In this document: positions 30,870-39,117 of the stretch, one piece after another
Position numbering within the stretch: position 1 is the first letter of the stretch
Layout: each line of letters begins with the position of its first letter
Assembly (NCBI GenBank): GCA_026394565.1
Contig: JAPKYA010000002.1
Coordinates: forward strand, 1 to 64,000
DNA: 64,000 nt
Direction: 5' to 3'
From: Methanothrix sp.
GTDB lineage: Archaea; Halobacteriota; Methanosarcinia; Methanotrichales; Methanotrichaceae
Program-made: the position numbers and the translations under genes
The notes under the pieces: model-generated
What the model saw: only the letters and a program-made list of their open reading frames with translations
What the model was told of the DNA's origin: nothing
Databases searched by the model: none

Positions 30870-30966
30870 TGCGTCGACCGGGATTCGAACCCGGGTTGTA
30901 GGCTTGCTTCGCAGATATCAAAATCCGCCTGGAAGGCCCAAGTCATAACCACTAGACCATCGACGC
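30870..30966 (-). tRNA. tRNA-Gly (anticodon TCC) with about 25-nt intron at 37/38
   Basis: Minus strand GCGTCGATGGTCTAGTGGTTATGACTTGGGCCTTCCA [intron GGCGGATTTTGATATCTGCGAAGCA, 30905-30929] AGCCTACAACCCGGGTTCGAATCCCGGTCGACGCA. Removing 25 nt gives a 72-nt cloverleaf. Confidence 0.85.
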
Positions 30967-31073
30967 CCGCCCCTTAGGTGGCAGAGGTTGGACTTAACTG
31001 TTTCGATCCGAAATCCATCTCTCAGATAGTTTGATATATGGGTGTGAACGCGAAAAGCGATTCAGGAATAAGA

Positions 31074-31610
31074 ATGAATGCCCTGATCGTTGCCTTCTGG
31101 CTGATGCTGCCCGCCTACATACCTAATAACTGTGCAGCGCTCTTTGGCGGAGGCATGCCTCTGGACGGAGGCCGGATCTTCTCGGACGGGCGGCGCACGC
31201 TTGGCGACGGCAAGACCTTTCGGGGAACCTTCGCGGGAACGGTCTGCGGCGTTTTGGTCGGGCTCCTGCAAAACCAGATTGCACCCTTTGTCGGTCTGCC
31301 CTCGTTCGGCGACGGCTACGAGCAGCTATTCATTCTCCCGGCCCTCTCCCTGGGAGCGATGCTGGGAGATATCGTGGCCGCATTCTTCAAGCGCCGCATG
31401 GGCTTACAGCGCGGTGCGCCCCTTTTTATCATAGATCAGCTTGATTTTGTCATTGGAGCCTGGCTTCTCACCCTGTTCATGGCACCGGACTGGTTTATGC
31501 TGCATTTCACATTCACCATAATATTAATCGTGCTCATAATAACCCCCATCCTGCACCGGGTTACAAATATCATAGGCTACAGGATGGGTGCGAAGAGAGA
31601 GCCCTGGTGA
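31074..31610 (+). CDS. carS: CDP-2,3-bis-(O-geranylgeranyl)-sn-glycerol synthase (CDP-archaeol synthase)
   Basis: [46 protein letters not shown]; integral membrane. Start could be 31038. Confidence 0.92.
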   Translation: MNALIVAFWLMLPAYIPNNCAALFGGGMPLDGGRIFSDGRRTLGDGKTFRGTFAGTVCGVLVGLLQNQIAPFVGLPSFGDGYEQLFILPALSLGAMLGDIVAAFFKRRMGLQRGAPLFIIDQLDFVIGAWLLTLFMAPDWFMLHFTFTIILIVLIITPILHRVTNIIGYRMGAKREPW

Positions 31611-31706
31611 GATCACAATTGCTTTAGCCTTCTCGTATGCTCGTTTCACCGGCACCAAATAGCGAGGTGCAGCGAGGGGCGGGAAATTTTTTCTTGCCGG
31701 CTATCG

Positions 31707-31720
31707 CGAAAGGTTTATAA
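31707..31720 (+). promoter_or_regulatory. Candidate BRE/TATA element for the mtr operon
   Basis: GCGAAAGGTTTATAA upstream of mtrE. AAGGAGGAGG Shine-Dalgarno just before the ATG at 31807. Confidence 0.6.
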
Positions 31721-31806
31721 GTTTAGGTAATTGATACCGAGAGCGTCATAGCCAATTTTATCCTGAAACAGCATGAAATTGGTGAAATGAAAAGGAGGAG
31801 GAATAA

Positions 31807-32712
31807 ATGGACGCATTTGGCATGGGACTCGTAGCTGCTATGGGTGCCCTTGCGACAGTTGCGGGCGCTTCTGAGGATATCGACTCGGATATAGGCTCTC
31901 AAAGCAATCCCAACTCGCAAGTTCAACTGGCTGCCCAGGTCGGAAATCCCCATAGGATTTACAACAAGGCCATTGCAGGCGAGCCGCCATCGAACGCTCT
32001 GTGGTGCACAACCGCAGCCATCATGGCTTATGTGCTCATCGAAGGCTATCATATGCCCTTGCTCTTTGCAGCAGCCGCTGGCGCATCATTGGCCGCTCTA
32101 TTCGACGGTGTAATGTCTGTAAGCGCCTACCTTGGTAGGAACGCCAGCCAGGCCAGATTCAATCAGTGGATCTACCTGGATATCTTAAGGTATACTACGC
32201 CTTCCATCATGGCACATGTATGGATTACATCTTTCTGTATAGTATTGATTTCTATAATACAAGTTTATGTTCTAACGCCTCATCATCCCTTCCCGATTCC
32301 CGTCATCGCCCTGGTTTGGGGTCTGACAGTCGGTGCTATTGGGTCGTCCGTGGGTGATATTCATTATGGTGGTGAGCGTGAGTTCCAGTGGAGGTTGTTC
32401 GGACAGGGCCTCAACACCATGCTTTCCGGACAGATTGTGAGGAAGGCTGAAGCTGGTCTGCGAAACTCAATAGACAACGCCTGGTTCTGCGCCAAGTTCG
32501 GCGGACCGTGCACGGGAATGGGCTTCGGCCTGACTGTTTTCTTGGACAACTGGAGAACAACTGTCTTCGACCCCCTCACCCAGGCCACCGCGGCCATTGC
32601 CATGGGCATATTCTTTGTAATTGTGATGAACCTGTACAACTTCTACTGTGAGCTTTCCGCCAGGAGAAAGTACGGGCCGTATCCAGGATACAAGGGGGAT
32701 ATAGCTGCATGA
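31807..32712 (+). CDS. mtrE: Tetrahydromethanopterin S-methyltransferase subunit E
   Basis: First gene of the complete operon; multi-TM; typical VGNPHRIYNKAIAGEPPSNALWCTTAAIMAYVL. Confidence 0.97.
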   Translation: MDAFGMGLVAAMGALATVAGASEDIDSDIGSQSNPNSQVQLAAQVGNPHRIYNKAIAGEPPSNALWCTTAAIMAYVLIEGYHMPLLFAAAAGASLAALFDGVMSVSAYLGRNASQARFNQWIYLDILRYTTPSIMAHVWITSFCIVLISIIQVYVLTPHHPFPIPVIALVWGLTVGAIGSSVGDIHYGGEREFQWRLFGQGLNTMLSGQIVRKAEAGLRNSIDNAWFCAKFGGPCTGMGFGLTVFLDNWRTTVFDPLTQATAAIAMGIFFVIVMNLYNFYCELSARRKYGPYPGYKGDIAA

Positions 32713-33437
32713 ACTTCGATGCTAATACGATCATATATCTTCTGGAGATCATCATTGGAGGGCTTCTGGTGGGCGTTGGAGTTCACTTCGTGCCTGTGGG
32801 CGGAGCACCCGCAGCCATGGCCCAGGCAACAGGTATCGGAACAGGTACAGTGCAACTGGCTGCAGGATCAGGCCTTACCGGTCTCTTATCTGCCGGCCTG
32901 ATGATGCACGCTATGAGCCTGAGCCCGACCTTTGCCCAAGACGGCTACAGCATCTGGCCGATTCTTCTCACCGGAGCTGTTGGCGCCATGATCATGATGG
33001 ATGCCACAATGCTTACCGGTAGCTGGATCTACGCCTACGCCGTAGGTGCGCCTTTCGCATCAGCGAAGGTCAACTACGATCCCATCACCATGTTCTCCCA
33101 GCCGCCTTATGTCGCTCCCGGCACTGTCGGGCAGGGCATTCCCACGATTTGTTTCGTTTCCGGGACAATTGGTGCGGCCATGGGCGGCATCGGCGGTGCA
33201 ATGATCTACTTCCCGCTCGTGCTCATCAACCACAATCCAGCCATGAGCGCAGTCTTCGCTATCGGCATATTCTTCGTAGATGCCGTGCTCGCTTCCTGGA
33301 ACATCCAGGGAACCATCGAGGGCTTCCATGATCCCAAGTTCAAGAAGTGGCCCAAGGCATTCAAAGCCTGTCTTGTCTCCACAGCTATCCTGGCATTAGT
33401 GGCGGTACTGATTACACCCCTGGTTGGAGGTGTCTAA
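32709..33437 (+). CDS. mtrD: Tetrahydromethanopterin S-methyltransferase subunit D
   Basis: MtrD-like sequence and synteny. ATGA overlap with mtrE. Confidence 0.97.
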   Translation: MNFDANTIIYLLEIIIGGLLVGVGVHFVPVGGAPAAMAQATGIGTGTVQLAAGSGLTGLLSAGLMMHAMSLSPTFAQDGYSIWPILLTGAVGAMIMMDATMLTGSWIYAYAVGAPFASAKVNYDPITMFSQPPYVAPGTVGQGIPTICFVSGTIGAAMGGIGGAMIYFPLVLINHNPAMSAVFAIGIFFVDAVLASWNIQGTIEGFHDPKFKKWPKAFKACLVSTAILALVAVLITPLVGGV

Positions 33438-33438
33438 G

Positions 33439-34254
33439 ATGGCAGAAACCGTTAAGGGGTTTAAGCTTGAACCCAAACAGCTCAGGATCTACGGCCTGGT
33501 TGGCTCTGTTGTGGGCATATACCTGGCTTACATACTAAACAGTGTCACTGGAACCAACATATTCTCCTTCGTGGGAGCCTTGGCAGCCCTCTTCGGTGTG
33601 GTTATGGGCGCCAACGCAGTTCGAAGGGTGTGCGCTTATGGTATCGGCACAGGAGTTCCGTCTATCGGCATGCTCTCTTTAGGAATGGGAGTAGTCGCCG
33701 TTTTGTTCGGCCTCAGCATTGCAGAGCAGCTAGGCATTGGACTACTGGGTGTTATCATTGCCCTGGTTTACTCGCTGATATTCGGATATGTAGTCGGGCT
33801 TATCGCCAATAGGGTTATGGGCTTCAACATTCCCGTCATGGAGGAAGGCTTGACCGACCTCTCCGGCGCAGGAACCCTGGCCATATTGGGCTGGTCCTTT
33901 GCCATATCCGGATCTCTTGGCTATGCCGATATTGTCCACAGCGTCATCAACACTGGCTTCCTGGCTATTATCTTCATCTGCGGTGGTCTGGCCATTTTGC
34001 ATCCCTTCAACGCCAACCTGGGCCCGGATGAGAAGCAGGACAGGACACTGGTGAACGGCGTCATGGTCGGTGGCATGTCAACCATAGCCACAGGCATTTG
34101 TGCCCTCATGACATTGGGCCTTGCCGCTGGCATGGTGCAGATCGTAGTGGGCTTTGCAGTCTGGTATTACTTCTTTGTATGGTACTTCAGGCTGGCAAAG
34201 AGAGATGCCTCAGCAGTGGTCGGAACTGGACTTCTGCCGCCAACGGTGCAGTAA
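33439..34254 (+). CDS. mtrC: Tetrahydromethanopterin S-methyltransferase subunit C
   Basis: MtrC-like sequence and synteny. Start at the MAETVKGF Met. Confidence 0.97.
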   Translation: MAETVKGFKLEPKQLRIYGLVGSVVGIYLAYILNSVTGTNIFSFVGALAALFGVVMGANAVRRVCAYGIGTGVPSIGMLSLGMGVVAVLFGLSIAEQLGIGLLGVIIALVYSLIFGYVVGLIANRVMGFNIPVMEEGLTDLSGAGTLAILGWSFAISGSLGYADIVHSVINTGFLAIIFICGGLAILHPFNANLGPDEKQDRTLVNGVMVGGMSTIATGICALMTLGLAAGMVQIVVGFAVWYYFFVWYFRLAKRDASAVVGTGLLPPTVQ

Positions 34255-34267
34255 GGAGGTCTAGGAA

Positions 34268-34627
34268 ATGGGAATTGTTAGAATATCATCGGAACTGGGC
34301 CTGTCGTTCGATCCACTTAAGGGAATGGTAGCAGAGGAAAGAGACGACGTTGTTCAGTACGCGCTCGATCCCATCTACCCAATGGTGGAGAGACTGGACC
34401 ACATTGCAGATGACCTTGTGAACCAGTTGGGGCCGGACAGTGAGCTTATGGAGTCCTACGCCAACAGAGGCAAATGCTCCTACATCGGCGGCCTGTACAC
34501 CAACATCTGGATGGGCTTTATCATCGGCCTGGTAGTGGCCTTTGTCATCCTCATCAGCACCGCTTTCACAAGCGAGGCTGGACTGAAGATAATAAAGGCA
34601 GCACTCATGCCGGCAGGAGGTGCCTAG
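34268..34627 (+). CDS. mtrB: Tetrahydromethanopterin S-methyltransferase subunit B
   Basis: MtrB-like sequence, C-terminal TM helix, synteny. Confidence 0.95.
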   Translation: MGIVRISSELGLSFDPLKGMVAEERDDVVQYALDPIYPMVERLDHIADDLVNQLGPDSELMESYANRGKCSYIGGLYTNIWMGFIIGLVVAFVILISTAFTSEAGLKIIKAALMPAGGA

Positions 34628-34628
34628 A

Positions 34629-35360
34629 ATGGCCTTAAAAAAGAAGCCATCTGAGCCGTGGCCGCTCATCACCGGCGAGTATGAGGCAGGAAATCCGGAA
34701 AGTCCGGTGGCTGTCTGTTCCTGCGGATCTCACCTCAAGGGATCAGAGCTGCTCGCTGCCGGCGCCGGTCTGGTTGGACCGTGCAAGACAGAAAACATCG
34801 GCATTGAGAAGATGGTGGCAAACCTGGTCTCCAATCCCAACATCAGATACCTGATCGTCACGGGAATGGAGGTCAAGGGGCACATCACCGGTCAGGCCGT
34901 GGGAGCCTTCCTCAAAGACGGCATAGATAAGGAAGGAAGAATCATCGGTGCCAAGGGAGCTATTCCCTTCATCCAGAACCTGAACGAAGAGTCCATTGAG
35001 CGGGTCAAGCAGCAGGTTTCGCCCATCATGATGATGGACACCGAGGACATGGGCGTCATCAAGGCCAAGATTGCGGAGCTGATCTCCAAGGATCCGGGTG
35101 CCTTAGATGTCGAGCCTATGAGAATAGAGATCAAAGAGGGCGGGGAAGAAGAGGTAGAGACCGGCCCAAGACCCATGGCCGCAGAGGCTGTGGATATTCT
35201 GGGCAGAATGAGGTTGATGGATGCCGCGGTAACCAATAATGGTCTCCTCAACAAGTTCCAGGCAGGCATCTATGCAGGCAAGATAGAAGGCGTTGCTCTG
35301 GGCATGACGGTAGTCCTGATCTTCTTCGGCATAATCCTCAAGATGGTAGGAGGGCAGTAA
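34629..35360 (+). CDS. mtrA: Tetrahydromethanopterin S-methyltransferase subunit A (corrinoid protein)
   Basis: EPWPLITGEYEAGNPESPVAVCS...GMEVKGHITGQAV; C-terminal TM anchor. Confidence 0.97.
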   Translation: MALKKKPSEPWPLITGEYEAGNPESPVAVCSCGSHLKGSELLAAGAGLVGPCKTENIGIEKMVANLVSNPNIRYLIVTGMEVKGHITGQAVGAFLKDGIDKEGRIIGAKGAIPFIQNLNEESIERVKQQVSPIMMMDTEDMGVIKAKIAELISKDPGALDVEPMRIEIKEGGEEEVETGPRPMAAEAVDILGRMRLMDAAVTNNGLLNKFQAGIYAGKIEGVALGMTVVLIFFGIILKMVGGQ

Positions 35361-35361
35361 G

Positions 35362-35598
35362 ATGGCTGAAGAACAAGAGGTAATCTACGGCCAGGGCATC
35401 CCCAAGGTCATTGATCCTAGAGCACAGCATTTCCAGGACATTGTGGATGACATCAAGTACAAGGCCCAGCTCCTGGCCAGGGAGACGAAGCTATCCTCAG
35501 GAGTAATGGCCACCGTTTCCATGGGATTTGCCATCGGTTTCATCCTAGCAGTAATGCTGATGCTCGGGCCGTTCTTCATATTCCAAGGGGGGCTGTGA
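35362..35598 (+). CDS. mtrF: Tetrahydromethanopterin S-methyltransferase subunit F
   Basis: MtrF-like small protein with C-terminal TM; synteny. Confidence 0.93.
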   Translation: MAEEQEVIYGQGIPKVIDPRAQHFQDIVDDIKYKAQLLARETKLSSGVMATVSMGFAIGFILAVMLMLGPFFIFQGGL

Positions 35599-35601
35599 GC
35601 A

Positions 35602-35847
35602 ATGGTGAATGAAGGGCGAGAAGCGGTTCCGGTAGCCGTGGTTGATAAGAATCAGTTCAATGAGATCATGGCAAGGCTGGATAGAATCGATGAGAAGATT
35701 GAGTTCTACTCAGGCGAGAAGTTCCTGCGCGCCGGCAAGTCCGTCGGCAGGGATCTGGGTACAGCCTACGGAGTTTGCGCTGGATTGATCATAATATTGG
35801 CGTATATACTGTTTGTATATGCCGGCCACTGGACGAGGGTGATTTGA
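35602..35847 (+). CDS. mtrG: Tetrahydromethanopterin S-methyltransferase subunit G
   Basis: ARLDRIDEKIEFYSGEK...GRDLGTAYG and C-terminal TM; synteny. Confidence 0.94.
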   Translation: MVNEGREAVPVAVVDKNQFNEIMARLDRIDEKIEFYSGEKFLRAGKSVGRDLGTAYGVCAGLIIILAYILFVYAGHWTRVI

Positions 35848-36783
35848 ATGTTCAAGTTTGATAGGAAGCAAGAGGTCTTCGATTTCGGCAATTTCAAGGT
35901 TGGGGGCCAGCCTGGAGAGTACCCCACATGCTGCATAGGCACCATGTTCTACGCCAGGCACAAGATTGTCTCCGATCCGGAGCATGGAGTCTTTGACGCG
36001 GCAGCCGCTGAGAGGCTCTGGAATGCACAGGTTGAGATGAGCGACCTAACTGGAAATTCCTGTATGAACCAGATCGTCGCGGAGAGCAACGAGGCCATGA
36101 AGAAGGAGATCGACTGGTTTGTGGGCATATCCGATTATCCATTCCTCATCGACTCCTCTGCTCCTGAGGTGCGCGCCTTCGGCGTCAAGTACGCCACTGA
36201 GATCGGCGTTGCCGATAGAGCCATCCATAACTCCATCAACGCCTCCATTACACCGGAGGAGCTGCTGGCCGTCAAGGAAAGCGACCTTGATGCGGCAATT
36301 GTTCTGGCCTTCAACGCCATGGAGAAGGGAACCGCAGGCAAGATGAACATCCTGACCAAAGCGGCTGGAGGCGCCAAGAAGGGCATGCTGGAGTACGCCA
36401 AAGAGTGCGGCATTACCAGGCCCCTCATCGATACTGCTGCCATGCCGCTGGGAGCCGGCTCCGGCGCAACCTATCGCGCCGTCATTGCCGTCAAAGCTCA
36501 ACTCGGCCTGCCGGTTGGTGCAGGATTCCACAACGGTGCCTCTGCCTGGGACTGGATGAAGAAGTGGAAGAAACAGCATAAAGAGGCCTTCTCTCCTGTC
36601 GATATCGGCTCCAATCTGGTAGCCGGAATCTTGGGTGCCAACTACTACCTCTACGGGCCCATAGAAAACGCCCCCATGATCTTCCCGGCTGCGGCCATGG
36701 TGGACATCATGACGGCGGAGTCGGCAGAGGAGTTGGGACTGAAAGTTCTGGCTGAAAAGCATCCTAAGAATACGACTCTGTAA
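35848..36783 (+). CDS. mtrH: Tetrahydromethanopterin S-methyltransferase subunit H
   Basis: MFKFDRKQEVFDFGNFKVGGQPGEYPTCCIGTMFYARHKIV; synteny. Confidence 0.97.
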   Translation: MFKFDRKQEVFDFGNFKVGGQPGEYPTCCIGTMFYARHKIVSDPEHGVFDAAAAERLWNAQVEMSDLTGNSCMNQIVAESNEAMKKEIDWFVGISDYPFLIDSSAPEVRAFGVKYATEIGVADRAIHNSINASITPEELLAVKESDLDAAIVLAFNAMEKGTAGKMNILTKAAGGAKKGMLEYAKECGITRPLIDTAAMPLGAGSGATYRAVIAVKAQLGLPVGAGFHNGASAWDWMKKWKKQHKEAFSPVDIGSNLVAGILGANYYLYGPIENAPMIFPAAAMVDIMTAESAEELGLKVLAEKHPKNTTL

Positions 36784-36808
36784 GTCGTCTTCTTTTTTTT
36801 CTATTTTT
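36784..36808 (+). terminator. T-rich candidate terminator of the mtr operon
   Basis: GTCGTCTTCTTTTTTTTCTATTTTT immediately after the mtrH stop. Confidence 0.5.
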
Positions 36809-36820
36809 CGAGGATATTCA

Positions 36821-37459
36821 TTGCCGCGCGTTATCATTAAAACGGCTTTTCATAATATCAGATTCAAATGCAGGAGATGTGGCACCTGCTGCCATCATAA
36901 GAGGCCGGAGGAGTTCGGAGATCTAATACCTCTGGAAAGGCTAAAGGAGTTCTGGGAGAAGTCGAATCTGATCTATATGACTGGTGAGGATATCGAGAAT
37001 ATCAGCCGCGAAACAGGCCTTGATCCTTCTGATTTTGTGGATACGCTTTACAGATATGACGGGAAATTCGTTCGCGTTGATGATTCCAAAAAGAGAATAA
37101 TCCTGGATTTTCCGGTCATGAAGAGCAAGGCAGATACTACCTGCGTCTTTTACAATAATGGCTGCAAAGTTTACTCCATTCGGCCCAAAGCCTGCCGCCT
37201 CTTTCCCTTTCGAGTCGAGGAGGAGAGCACACCGCAAGGCGACATAATATTAAACATTTCCTGCAATAAGAGCTGTCCCGGAATCGGGACTGGCAAAATA
37301 GCCGATAAGAAGTCGCTGGAAAAACTGGTATGCGATCAGTTTTTGGAGAGAAGCGAGTGCGTCGCGACTGAGGTCCGGACTCTGGCGCAGGAAGGCAGGA
37401 TTTCCAGGGATGCCAGGATATATCGCAGCCATCCCGGCCCAAGATTCCCGCCCAAATAA
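36821..37459 (+). CDS. YkgJ family cysteine cluster protein
   Basis: FKCRRCGTCCHHKRPEEFGDLIPLE...CVFYNNGCKVYSIRPKACRLFPF. Confidence 0.88.
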   Translation: MPRVIIKTAFHNIRFKCRRCGTCCHHKRPEEFGDLIPLERLKEFWEKSNLIYMTGEDIENISRETGLDPSDFVDTLYRYDGKFVRVDDSKKRIILDFPVMKSKADTTCVFYNNGCKVYSIRPKACRLFPFRVEEESTPQGDIILNISCNKSCPGIGTGKIADKKSLEKLVCDQFLERSECVATEVRTLAQEGRISRDARIYRSHPGPRFPPK

Positions 37460-37576
37460 ATCGGATAAAAGAGCAATCTCCGCGTCATTGGGCTTTAGGA
37501 AAGTTTTTCTCCTAAAGAGATCTATATGCAACGCGGCATGGGTTATCCCAGCGCCATGATTTGGGAGGTGAGATTC

Positions 37577-37747
37577 ATGACAGTTGTAAAGAGCGATGCT
37601 ATGTTGCAGCACGAAAAGACGATCGCAGAGGTGGTGGCTCACAGGCCGAAGCGCAGCAACGATCAAGTGATGCATATTGAATGGAGAAATATCTTACTGG
37701 CAGCGGCTGCAGTTGTAGTAGTGGTAATTGCAGCAACATCCATGTGA
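37577..37747 (+). CDS. 56-aa predicted tail-anchored small membrane protein
   Basis: Start behind GGAGGTGA; MTVVKSDAMLQHEKTIAEVVAHRPKRSNDQVMHIEWRNILLAAAAVVVVVIAATSM. Confidence 0.55.
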   Translation: MTVVKSDAMLQHEKTIAEVVAHRPKRSNDQVMHIEWRNILLAAAAVVVVVIAATSM

Positions 37748-37776
37748 ATAAGGCTTCATGGCCGGCCAACCGGCTT

Positions 37777-38637
37777 TTATTTACTTTTTTGTATAATCCA
37801 TGATTCGTTATCGGGATCAGAGCCGGATAGATATTTGGCAAGGGCTTCACTGAGGAAACCAGCAATACCCCCCGGATAGTGGACCTCCAAACAATCCAGC
37901 TCCGCCATCTTTCTTGGATCAATAGGGTAGGGCTTGAGATATCTCTTGAAACGATTATGGTCCTCCTTCGAATTCATTTTTGCATTGACCAGAGGAAGCT
38001 TCAGATCGAGGACTTGTTCCGGCTTAAGGCCGATGCATTTCAATTTTATATCCCTGTTGCCCATCGATGGCTCGACCTTGGCAATCTCCGACGCCAGATC
38101 GCTGCTGAAAAATGCGCCGGAGGGACTTAAGTCGGACAGACAGAGGATGATAGTCGGTTGGCGACAGCGCTGGTGCAGAGCAGAAATTGCATCCTCAGAT
38201 GCCCTGCCGTTGACTGAGACCAGGGTTACGCCATATTTCTGGCAGATGGGGTAAAGCAGGGGATTCAAAGCGGACTTAGCGACCCAAACCTCCAGGAAAT
38301 AGGGCCGCTCCCAATCGATCTCCGGCGGGAATAATTGCTCTCCTGCCGTCTCCTCCAGTATAGCGTCCGCAGGAATGAATCCCAGACTTCTCGCTTTGCT
38401 CATCCATTTGGGAAGCTTCTCGCCGTCGTTCTCATGGTACGGCCTCATGATCCTGATTTCTCCCACAAATCCTCCGCAGATGGGATAATCCGAGGCCTTC
38501 ATCTGCAGCGCGTGGTAGAATAATCCTCGCAGCGTGGTTCTTGATCGGCCTGTGCTTTTCACAAAATCCTGATATGCTCTTGCCACCCATCTGGATTTTG
38601 TTCTATCTGTCTCAGTGTATACAAATGCCTCAGTCAT
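37777..38637 (-). CDS. Stand-alone Topo VI-A/Spo11-like Toprim protein (putative)
   Basis: STGRSRTTLRGLFYHALQ resembles the winged-helix catalytic-Tyr segment; VSVNGRASEDAISALHQRCRQPTIILCLSDLSPSG resembles a Toprim core. Confidence 0.6.
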   Translation of the reverse strand: MTEAFVYTETDRTKSRWVARAYQDFVKSTGRSRTTLRGLFYHALQMKASDYPICGGFVGEIRIMRPYHENDGEKLPKWMSKARSLGFIPADAILEETAGEQLFPPEIDWERPYFLEVWVAKSALNPLLYPICQKYGVTLVSVNGRASEDAISALHQRCRQPTIILCLSDLSPSGAFFSSDLASEIAKVEPSMGNRDIKLKCIGLKPEQVLDLKLPLVNAKMNSKEDHNRFKRYLKPYPIDPRKMAELDCLEVHYPGGIAGFLSEALAKYLSGSDPDNESWIIQKSK

Positions 38638-38786
38638 ATCTGAATTTCCTTGGTCATACAAAGTATTTAGAGCAGAATGTTTCTGCAAGGATACCTGGCT
38701 GATGCCGTGCCACAAAGTTTATGTGGGATGCAGTAAATTGGCCTTCTGCCTAGTGTATTCATTGCTGAAAAGGAGGTGGAAATATA

Positions 38787-38885
38787 ACGGATCAATTGAT
38801 CGCCGTAGTAGTATTTGGCGTTTTAACATTCGTACTGCCATATGTATTAAATAAATGGTCAGACGGCAGGGCAGGAGTTAGGTAA
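38787..38885 (+). CDS. 32-aa single-TM micro-protein upstream of an SSS symporter, candidate ACG start
   Basis: AAAGGAGGTG, 8-nt spacer, then ACG GAT CAA TTG: (M)DQLIAVVVFGVLTFVLPYVLNKWSDGRAGVR stop. Confidence 0.55.
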   Translation, partial: TDQLIAVVVFGVLTFVLPYVLNKWSDGRAGVR

Positions 38886-39117
38886 ATCGTAATATGTTCT
38901 GCGATCCTGGCTTTTGCTAGGGTCGTTATTATTATTATCCGCTCATCATTGATATCTATGGCCACGACGTTTCCCGGACCATGCATCATTTGGGGCGCGA
39001 AGATGGGCGCGTCAATTGCGCCTTCAATTATTATCAACACTGCAGTTACAGCGAAAGTTTTATAGTTTTGTAAACCTTATTCGCGAAAAAGGGTTTACAA
39101 TTCGCGAGGTATGGTTT

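Noticed and set aside
36046-36837. 263-aa minus-strand ORF
   Set aside because: Antisense of mtrH.
38792-39040. 82-aa minus-strand ORF opposite the 32-aa symporter-associated ORF
   Set aside because: The plus-strand micro-ORF has a strong Shine-Dalgarno and TM helix; the minus ORF lacks a clear ribosome site. Cannot be fully excluded.
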